From Nitrosomonadales bacterium (GTDB lineage: Bacteria > Pseudomonadota > Gammaproteobacteria > Burkholderiales > Sulfuricellaceae), in the NCBI GenBank assembly GCA_003104895.1, contig PQAG01000083.1, forward strand, positions 1-5,004: a stretch of DNA of 5,004 bases, read 5' to 3'. The position numbers and the translations under genes were made by a program. The notes beneath the pieces are model-generated. The model did no database searches and was not told the DNA's origin. It was given only the letters and a program-made list of their open reading frames with translations. Shown here in pieces: positions 1-5,004 of the stretch. The stretch's first letter is position 1. Every line of letters begins with the position of its first letter.

Positions 1-113
1 ATAGCCATAACGTCAGATAATGGGTCACGATAAGCGGCCCAAGTGTAAGAGTTTTCGACATCAACCATGTTGGGCAGGATTTATTCCGGGCAGGCTGGCG
101 GCTCATCAGAAAC
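1..113. other. Flank downstream of the ATPase; no assigned gene, possible start of a further minus-strand gene
   Basis: Two minus-strand frames are open from an ATG to the window edge. One starts at the ATG at 104-106, with an internal ATG at 59-61, and runs 35 codons. Its second half is rather hydrophobic and contains TLGPLIVTHYLTLWL. The other starts at the ATG at 66-68, runs 22 codons and begins MVDVENSYTW. Neither has a convincing Shine-Dalgarno sequence and neither is recognised. On the plus strand only a 10-codon tail reaches a TAA at 31-33. No strong GC hairpin followed by a T-run, such as a rho-independent terminator, is seen after the ATPase stop. The stretch may be an ordinary spacer or the 5' end of a next gene. 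It is too short to decide. Confidence 0.3.
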
Positions 114-2759
114 TTATAGATAGCGCCTGACCCACCATTTCCTGACTTCCTCCAGCGCCAGCATGGCAAAGGCAAAGGGGATCACGAAGAGCCATGTTTC
201 CACTCCAATCGGCAGGGTCCCAAACAGCGCATTGCCCCATGGCGTATAGTCAATCAGCAGAATGAGCGCGATTTCCGCCACCACGCCCCCCACGATCAGG
301 GGGTTGCCAAACAGCTTCTGAGCAAGCACCGAATCGCGGCGGCTGCGGCAAATGAAAACATTCACAATCTGCATCACGATAATGGCGCTCAGCGTGGCGG
401 TGGTGGCCTGCAGATAAAGCGGGTCATGCGGCTGCAAAGCATCGCCATGGCGCCAGCCCGCGCCATGCAGGACGAAGAAGAACGCGGATATGGCAGCCAG
501 TGCCTCCAGCCCGCCTAGAAACAGGTAGGCACGCACCAGCATGGCGGTATTCAGCAGGCGCTCATGACGCGCCCTGGGAGGCCTTCGCATCACTTCCGGG
601 TGCGGCCTTTCAGCCCCCAGTCCCAAGGCGGGCAGCATATCGGTACCCAGATCCACGGCCAGAATCTGGATGACCGTCAGGGGCAGCGGGATCCTGAACA
701 GGACAAAGGCAAGATAAGGCACGACTTCGGGAATATTGGAGGTCAGGATATAAGTCATGAACTTGCGGATATTCCCGAATACCGCCCGCCCCTCCTCGAT
801 CGCGGCGACGATGCTGGCAAAATTGTCATCCAGCAGGATCATGTCCGCCGCCTCTTTCGCCACGTCGCTGCCGCTCAGCCCCATGGCAATGCCGATATCC
901 GCCCTTCTCAGTGCTGGCGCATCGTTGACGCCATCCCCGGTCACCGCGACGACATGGCCTTTTTTTTGCAGAGCGCTGACGATGCGCATTTTCTGATCCG
1001 CCCGGAGCCGGGCAAAAATGATCTCGGGCAGATCCAGCTTCAGTTGCAGCTGTGTCGCAGAAATGCGCTGCAGGTCGTCGCCGGTCAATACCGTGGGCGA
1101 CTGGCACAAGCCGATTTCCCGGGCAATCGCCAGCGCGGTATGGGGATGGTCCCCGGTGACGATGATCACCTTGATCCCGGCCTCGCGGCACGTCTGGATG
1201 GCCGGCGCCACTTCGGGCCGCGGCGGATCCTCCAGACCAACGAGACCAAGCAGGGTCAGGCCTTGCTCCAAGGCTTCCCGCCGCTCGTCTTCACGCGCCA
1301 CGCGAGCGGCCAGCGCCAGGACGCGCAAGCCTTGCTGCGCCAGCTCCAGCTCGGCCTGCTGCAACCGCTCGCGCGCTTCCGGCGTCACTGGCAGGACACC
1401 CTGAGCCGTGCCGGCATGGGTGCATAGGGGAAGCACGGTCTGCAGCGCGCCTTTGGTGTAAAGCATGGATCCATTAGGCGTCCGGTGCAGCGTGGACATG
1501 CGCTTGCGGTCGGCATCGAACGGAACTTCGTCCAGGCGTGGCCGATCTGGCCACCTGCGCCCCGTTTGCTCAGCCATGCGCGCCAGCGCCACTTCCATCG
1601 GATCTCCCAGCCACGCATGGTTTCCGGTTTGCTTGAGGGTGTGGCAGTAGCGCGCAACCGCGAGCAACTCATCAGCGGCATGGCCGGACAAATCCTGCGG
1701 CGTGACGAAAGCGCCATGCATGAACAGACGCTTCACTTCCATGCGGTTGAGTGTCAGGGTGCCGGTTTTATCGGTGCAGATCACGCTGGCGGAGCCCAGC
1801 GTTTCCACCGATGGCAGGTGCCGGATCAGCGCATTGCGCCTGGCCATGCGCTGTGTCGCCATGGCAAGCGAAAGCGTGACGGTTGGCAGCAAGCCCTCCG
1901 GCACATTGGCGACGATAATGCCGATGGCAAAAATGAAATTGGCCCAGAACGACAGCCCCATTGCCTGGCCGATGAAAAAGAACAATATCCCCAGCCCCAT
2001 GGCCAGAGCAGCGACCAGGCGTGAGAGATGGACGATCTCGCGCTGCAGGGGGGAAAGGCGCTCACCCGGCACCTGGGTCAGGTGGGCGATTTTGCCGAAT
2101 TCGGTGTTCATGCCGGTTGCAAACACCACCGCCTTGCATTCGCCCGCAACCACGGCCGTTCCAGCCAGCAGGATGTTGCTGCCATGCAGCAGTTCCTCTT
2201 CGCTGCTGGCCCTGGCATCCCGAGCCTTGGGACGGGATTCACCCGTCACCGTGGCCATGTTGACGCGCACGTCAAATGCCTCGACCAAGCGGCAATCCGC
2301 CGGTACGCTATCGCCTTCCTGCAACAGGATCACGTCACCCGGCACCAGCTGCGAGGCGTCAAGCTGTAACACCGCTCCGGCGCGCGCCACCTTGACCAGG
2401 CGAGGCAACAGCTCGAGCAGGGCCGCCAGTGCCCGTTCGGCGCGGTATTCCTGCCAGAATGAGAAAATGCCATTGACCAGGATCACACCCAGAATGGCAT
2501 AGCCCAGCGCCGCCATTCCCTGGCCTGGCGCACGCGCTTCTGCCACAAATGCCAGGGCAGCAGCAAGCCACAGGATCAGCGCGAAAAAATGGGTAAAACC
2601 CTTGAGGAATTTGAGCCAGAGAGGCTCGGATGGCAACGCTTCGACCTTGTTCAGGCCATATTCAAGCAGACGGCGCGAGGCCTCCGCACTGCCCAAGCCA
2701 TCCGGCCCGCTGTGCAGACTGGCGAGTGCCGCTTCCGGGGCCAGATGATGAATCTTCAT
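114..2759 (-). CDS. Cation-transporting P-type ATPase, P2 family, Na,K-ATPase-like (P2C-type) ion site
   Basis: Complete 881-residue inner-membrane pump that should couple ATP hydrolysis to cation transport through an aspartyl-phosphate. The N-terminal cation-ATPase domain covers about residues 1-70. M1-M2 lie near 54-104. The actuator domain has TGES at 172-175. M3-M4 lie near 246-296 with VPEG at 286-289. The phosphorylated Asp is D330 in DKTGTLT. The nucleotide domain has GDPMEVAL near 385-392, KGA at 436-438 and R479. The hinge has TGDH at 535-538 and TGDGVND at 607-613. M5-M10 fill about 667-870. Class evidence: NVPEGLLPTVT in M4, YILTSNIPE in M5 (Y670, S674, N675, E678) and DLGTD in M6 (D703, D707) match the Na,K-ATPase alpha subunit, not SERCA or KdpB. 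S674 and D703 argue against the gastric H,K type, which has Lys and Glu there. Oddities: N800 stands at the sodium site III Asp, and LRADQK replaces the usual FAR-TSPxxK context. The first ATG fits the family N-terminus, but its ribosome site is weak. Transport class is fairly sure; the ion is inferred, not shown. Confidence 0.95.
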   Translation of the reverse strand: MKIHHLAPEAALASLHSGPDGLGSAEASRRLLEYGLNKVEALPSEPLWLKFLKGFTHFFALILWLAAALAFVAEARAPGQGMAALGYAILGVILVNGIFSFWQEYRAERALAALLELLPRLVKVARAGAVLQLDASQLVPGDVILLQEGDSVPADCRLVEAFDVRVNMATVTGESRPKARDARASSEEELLHGSNILLAGTAVVAGECKAVVFATGMNTEFGKIAHLTQVPGERLSPLQREIVHLSRLVAALAMGLGILFFFIGQAMGLSFWANFIFAIGIIVANVPEGLLPTVTLSLAMATQRMARRNALIRHLPSVETLGSASVICTDKTGTLTLNRMEVKRLFMHGAFVTPQDLSGHAADELLAVARYCHTLKQTGNHAWLGDPMEVALARMAEQTGRRWPDRPRLDEVPFDADRKRMSTLHRTPNGSMLYTKGALQTVLPLCTHAGTAQGVLPVTPEARERLQQAELELAQQGLRVLALAARVAREDERREALEQGLTLLGLVGLEDPPRPEVAPAIQTCREAGIKVIIVTGDHPHTALAIAREIGLCQSPTVLTGDDLQRISATQLQLKLDLPEIIFARLRADQKMRIVSALQKKGHVVAVTGDGVNDAPALRRADIGIAMGLSGSDVAKEAADMILLDDNFASIVAAIEEGRAVFGNIRKFMTYILTSNIPEVVPYLAFVLFRIPLPLTVIQILAVDLGTDMLPALGLGAERPHPEVMRRPPRARHERLLNTAMLVRAYLFLGGLEALAAISAFFFVLHGAGWRHGDALQPHDPLYLQATTATLSAIIVMQIVNVFICRSRRDSVLAQKLFGNPLIVGGVVAEIALILLIDYTPWGNALFGTLPIGVETWLFVIPFAFAMLALEEVRKWWVRRYL

Positions 2760-2816
2760 TGCCGCCGATCAGCCGGAAACGGCCCGGAATCATGCCCCGG
2801 CCGCCCGGACAAGTTA
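2760..2816 (-). other. mucD-ATPase intergenic gap with a GC-rich hairpin and a possible weak sigma-E-like promoter
   Basis: This 57-base gap separates two genes on the same strand. On the minus strand bases 2802-2781 can fold as a short hairpin: GGCC pairs with GGCC and, past a bulged G, GG pairs with CC around a loop of about nine bases. No T-run follows, so it is a poor candidate for a rho-independent terminator. Read-through from mucD into the ATPase is therefore plausible. AACTT (minus strand, 2815-2811) followed 16 bases later by CATGA (2794-2790) is loosely like a sigma-E promoter. No good Shine-Dalgarno precedes the ATPase start; only GGCGG lies a few bases upstream. Confidence 0.3.
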
Positions 2817-4217
2817 TCAGTTGGGAGCCGGTTTGCCGTTGATCCGGACCGGGATGTAGAGCGAACGGTCTCCGCGCATAATGCGCAGCGCAATCACGCG
2901 CCCAGAGCCATACTGGTTTACCAGTTCGTTGAATTGCTCCAGGTTTTTCACATTCTGGTTGTTCACCGACAGGATCACGTCGCCCCTGCCCACGCCTGCG
3001 CGTGCCGCAGCACCTTCCGCGTCTTCCACCAGCAGCCCGCTGCTGATCTTGAGCTCCCGCTTCTGCTCTTCACTGAGCTCATTCAATGTCAGACCAAGCT
3101 TGTTGCCCGGCTTGACGGATTTCGCGGGAACTCGCCCGCCCCTGTCAGGCAATTCGCCTACCACCAGAGAGATATCCTTGTATGCTCCTTTGCGCCATAC
3201 CTGCACAGACACCCGCTTGCCCGGCTTGACCGCAGCCACCAGCCGCGGCAGTTCGCTGGAGGTTTCCACCGTCTTGCCATCGAATTTCAGCACCACGTCG
3301 CTCGCCTCCAGCCCAGCCTTGTCCGCCGGGCTGCCTTTTTCCACATTGGCGATCAGGGCGCCCATGGGCTTGCTCAGGCCAAAGGATTCCGCCAGTTCTT
3401 TGGTCACTTCCTGGATCATCACGCCCAGCCAGCCGCGGCTGATCCTGCCGCCGGCGCGCAACTGGTCGCCGATATCCATCGCCACATCGATAGGGATGGC
3501 GAAGGACAGCCCCATGTATCCGCCGGTGCGGCTGAATATCTGGGAATTGATCCCCACCACCTCGCCTGCCATGTTGAACAAGGGGCCGCCGGAATTTCCG
3601 GGGTTGATCGCCACGTCGGTCTGGATGAAGGGAACGTAGTTTTCCTGCGGCAGGGAGCGCCCCTTGGCGCTGACGATGCCGGCGGTAATGCTGTTCTCGA
3701 AACCGAACGGCGAGCCGATCGCCGCCACCCATTCACCCACCTTGAGCTGTTCCGGCTTGCCTACCGTCACCTTGGGCAAATTTGCCGCCTCGATCTTGAT
3801 CAGGGCCACGTCGGTCCTGCGATCGCTGCCAATCACCTTGGCGGGAAATTCACGCTTGTCGGTAAGGCGCACCGTGATTTCATCCGCCGCATCCACCACG
3901 TGGGCGTTGGTCAGGATGTAACCGTCCGCGCTGATGATGAAGCCGGAACCCAGGGAGCGTGACTGGAACTCGCGCGGCCCCTTCTGCCCCTTGCCCGGCG
4001 GCATGAAACGGCGGAAGAAGTCGTACATCGGGTCGTCTTCCTGCAAATGGGGAATCTGGGGGAAAATGCCCTCGTTACGCACGGTCTGGGTGGTGCTGAT
4101 ATTGACGACAGACGCACCATGTTTTTCCGCCAGCTCAGTGAAATCCGGCAACGCCCTAGCATGGGAGAATGCCGTCAAAGAAAGAAAAAGCGCAAAAAAA
4201 GCGATTACTCTTTTCAT
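2817..4217 (-). CDS. mucD: Periplasmic serine protease/chaperone MucD (DegP/DegQ, HtrA family)
   Basis: Complete 466-residue protein, about the usual length for DegP or MucD. A signal peptide is clear: MKR, then a hydrophobic stretch to about residue 17, with a likely cleavage after SHA (20) or ARA (22), so the enzyme acts in the periplasm. The trypsin-like domain holds the triad H106 (TNAHVV), D136 (RTDVAL) and S209 (GNSGGP). A long loop at about 47-88, rich in charged residues, Phe and Pro, corresponds to the DegP LA loop. PDZ1 runs from about 261 (RGWLGV) to 353, and PDZ2 from about 373 (LGLTLNEL) to 460. The family degrades or holds misfolded envelope proteins; in the Pseudomonas AlgU system MucD dampens sigma-factor activation. 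The ATG overlaps the rseC stop as ATGA, and GAGGA lies nine bases upstream, which supports this start and translational coupling. Family assignment is secure. The name mucD rather than degP or degQ rests on the position after rseB-rseC. Confidence 0.97.
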   Translation of the reverse strand: MKRVIAFFALFLSLTAFSHARALPDFTELAEKHGASVVNISTTQTVRNEGIFPQIPHLQEDDPMYDFFRRFMPPGKGQKGPREFQSRSLGSGFIISADGYILTNAHVVDAADEITVRLTDKREFPAKVIGSDRRTDVALIKIEAANLPKVTVGKPEQLKVGEWVAAIGSPFGFENSITAGIVSAKGRSLPQENYVPFIQTDVAINPGNSGGPLFNMAGEVVGINSQIFSRTGGYMGLSFAIPIDVAMDIGDQLRAGGRISRGWLGVMIQEVTKELAESFGLSKPMGALIANVEKGSPADKAGLEASDVVLKFDGKTVETSSELPRLVAAVKPGKRVSVQVWRKGAYKDISLVVGELPDRGGRVPAKSVKPGNKLGLTLNELSEEQKRELKISSGLLVEDAEGAAARAGVGRGDVILSVNNQNVKNLEQFNELVNQYGSGRVIALRIMRGDRSLYIPVRINGKPAPN

Positions 4218-4696
4218 CCTTCGCTATCCTCAACAAATTTGACAATATTGCAAGAAATAACCCGGCGCAGGATCACCGGCTGGAACTGCCGTTGTCCGCC
4301 CGCCCTCGCTGCCACCCACTTCAGCGCGGCAAACCCCAGCACCAGGCCAATGCCTGCCCCGCTAACGGAATACAGGTCTTTTGCCGCGCCGGCCGGCGCC
4401 ATCTGGCTGCCCAGCAAGGCCCCCGCCATGAGCAATGCCAGGGGCAACACATAACTGAGCAGGATACTTCTGAGCAGCGCCGGCTCTTCCAGTCCGATCA
4501 CCACGCGTTCGCCCACGGCGGCACCGATCGGATTCAACACCCGGAACGGTCTGGACTTGCCCCCCAGCAACTGGCTCAGGCTGGTGGTGCCACAGCTCTG
4601 CTGGGAACTGCAGGTTCCGCAGGAGGAAGCGCGCTTAGTTTCGACATAAGCGCCGTCCGCACCCAGTTTAACCACCACTCCTTCGGCTTCGAGCAT
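4214..4696 (-). CDS. rseC: SoxR-reducing / sigma-E positive regulator protein RseC (MucC)
   Basis: Complete 160-residue inner-membrane protein of the RseC/MucC family. The N-terminal cytoplasmic part carries the cluster C26-GT-C29-SSQQS-C35-G. Two hydrophobic helices follow at about 73-97 and 107-129. The tail FQPVILRRV near 138-146 is typical of the family. In E. coli RseC modestly promotes sigma-E activity and takes part, with the Rsx complex, in reducing SoxR; in Pseudomonas mucC is part of the algU operon. From memory, the E. coli protein has a fourth Cys a few residues before this cluster; here that stretch reads VETKRASS, so only three Cys are grouped. The gene starts five bases after the rseB stop, with only a weak AAAG-type ribosome site, and its TGA overlaps the mucD ATG. 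Tight spacing on both sides supports one transcript. Identity is well supported; the biochemical role is by family only. Confidence 0.92.
   Translation of the reverse strand: MLEAEGVVVKLGADGAYVETKRASSCGTCSSQQSCGTTSLSQLLGGKSRPFRVLNPIGAAVGERVVIGLEEPALLRSILLSYVLPLALLMAGALLGSQMAPAGAAKDLYSVSGAGIGLVLGFAALKWVAARAGGQRQFQPVILRRVISCNIVKFVEDSEG
4227..4231 (-). promoter_or_regulatory. Ribosome binding site of mucD inside the 3' end of rseC
   Basis: GAGGA on the minus strand, nine bases before the mucD ATG. It lies inside the last codons of rseC, and the two genes share ATGA at 4217-4214. This arrangement fits translation of mucD by ribosomes finishing rseC, and it confirms the chosen mucD start. Confidence 0.7.
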
Positions 4697-4701
4697 GATC
4701 T

Positions 4702-5004
4702 TTATTTGGCCGCAAAAAATACGGAATTGGCGATTTGCATCACGGTCACGGCAGGGACTTCACCCAGCACCGTCACCTGATAATCTGCAACTGGCCTGGT
4801 ATAGACATTGATTGCGCCCTGGCTGGAAAGACCGGAAACCGACTTTTCCATTCCGGCCAAGGGCTCGATAAAGACCGACACGGCAACCATCTCATCCGAA
4901 AACACCAGATGATTGGCAGAAACCCTCTTGCCCGGGAAGCTCCTCTTCTGCTCCATGATTTTCCTGAACCCTGCTGGCAGCGACTTCACCTGCCAGCCCG
5001 AATC
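4702..5004 (-). CDS. rseB: Sigma-E factor regulatory protein RseB (MucB), C-terminal part, 5' end outside window
   Basis: Only the last 100 residues and the TAA stop (4704-4702) are visible, and the frame stays open to the window edge, beginning DSGWQVKSLPAGF. The block HLVFSDEMVAVSVFIEP (visible residues 32-48) is characteristic of the MucB/RseB C-terminal domain, and the end LGEVPAVTVMQIANSV fits too. RseB is periplasmic. It binds the anti-sigma factor RseA/MucA, shields it from DegS-type cleavage, and releases it on sensing lipopolysaccharide or mislocalised lipoproteins; the smaller C-terminal domain contributes the RseA contact. The GTG at 4989-4987 is an internal Val codon, not a start, because the family sequence continues upstream of it (GWQ). 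rseC follows five bases after the stop. Full RseB is a little over 300 residues, so about two thirds of the gene, plus rseA and rpoE, should lie beyond base 5004. Confidence 0.93.
   Translation of the reverse strand, partial: DSGWQVKSLPAGFRKIMEQKRSFPGKRVSANHLVFSDEMVAVSVFIEPLAGMEKSVSGLSSQGAINVYTRPVADYQVTVLGEVPAVTVMQIANSVFFAAK

Larger units (their letters stand above)
114..5004 (-). other. Probable operon tail: rseB-rseC-mucD, possibly extended to the P-type ATPase
   Basis: All four genes lie on the minus strand. The gaps are 5 bases (rseB to rseC), a 4-base overlap (rseC to mucD) and 57 bases (mucD to ATPase). The first three form the conserved tail of the rpoE-rseA-rseB-rseC-mucD stress operon, so their co-transcription is nearly certain. 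The ATPase is not a known member. It is attached here only on strand, moderate distance and the lack of an obvious terminator. The sigma-E promoter would lie upstream of the window. Confidence 0.55.

Noticed and set aside
72..94. Direct repeat GGGCAGG at 72-78 and 88-94
   Set aside because: Seven bases in a GC-rich spacer can occur by chance; no attachment site, operator or element boundary is suggested.
564..2502. Plus-strand open frames of 179-287 codons (564-1427, 1485-2024, 1702-2502)
   Set aside because: All are antisense to the conserved ATPase, overlap each other, and show low-complexity Arg/Ser/Gln-rich translations without motifs.
114..2759. Assignment of the ATPase as KdpB, a heavy-metal (P1B) pump or a SERCA-type Ca2+ pump
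   Set aside because: There is no CPC-type metal motif and no N-terminal metal-binding domain, and the ten-helix P2 layout excludes P1. The M4-M6 residues match Na,K-ATPase better than SERCA.
2781..2802. Rho-independent terminator between mucD and the ATPase
   Set aside because: The hairpin is short with a bulge and no T-run follows on the minus strand.
2589..3962. 457-codon plus-strand open frame
   Set aside because: It lies antisense to mucD and the ATPase 5' end, both of which have full family motifs. Its product is rich in His, Gln and Arg with no recognisable domain, as expected from the complement of GC-rich genes.
4169..4780. 203-codon plus-strand open frame
   Set aside because: Antisense to rseC and the end of rseB, whose identities are clear; no motif in the translation.
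4702..4989. A separate 95-residue gene starting at GTG 4989
   Set aside because: The RseB family sequence continues upstream of this GTG in the same frame to the window edge, so it is an internal Val codon of a truncated gene.
1..5004. tRNA, rRNA, CRISPR array, insertion sequence or phage genes
   Set aside because: No repeat-spacer pattern, terminal inverted repeats, transposase motifs or RNA-gene sequence were seen; nearly all bases are explained by four genes.

Overview
The window reads entirely on the minus strand and looks like bacterial chromosome, most likely a betaproteobacterium or a close gammaproteobacterial relative. The basis is the gene order rseB-rseC-mucD (the tail of the sigma-E/AlgU envelope-stress operon, also called mucB-mucC-mucD) with moderately GC-rich coding sequence. 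The genus cannot be fixed from what is visible.

Layout in transcription order, from high to low coordinates. Bases 5004-4702 hold the C-terminal 100 residues of RseB/MucB, whose 5' part lies outside the window. Five bases later comes rseC/mucC (4696-4214), a small two-TM membrane protein with a cysteine cluster. It overlaps by 4 bases (ATGA) with mucD/degP (4217-2817), an exported trypsin-like serine protease with a complete catalytic triad and two PDZ domains. After a 57-base gap on the same strand lies a complete 881-codon P-type ATPase (2759-114). The last 113 bases show no recognisable gene, although minus-strand frames are open to the window edge and a further gene may begin there.

How the genes fit together: RseB senses mislocalised envelope components and guards the anti-sigma factor RseA, RseC tunes the same circuit from the inner membrane, and MucD/DegP degrades or refolds damaged periplasmic proteins. 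The ATPase is the unexpected member. Its ion-binding helices read like the animal Na,K-ATPase alpha subunit (P2C-type) rather than like a calcium pump. It keeps the site I/II carboxylates, but the position equivalent to the sodium site III aspartate is asparagine, and it lacks the beta-subunit docking loop and the C-terminal tail. It sits where many proteobacteria carry lepA-lepB-rnc-era, so it may be an insertion or rearrangement next to the stress operon, possibly co-transcribed with it.

I see no RNA gene, CRISPR array, insertion sequence or phage element. The long plus-strand open frames are antisense shadows of these four genes. I do not see a wholly undescribed system. The most interesting object is the Na,K-like ATPase and its place beside the sigma-E module.
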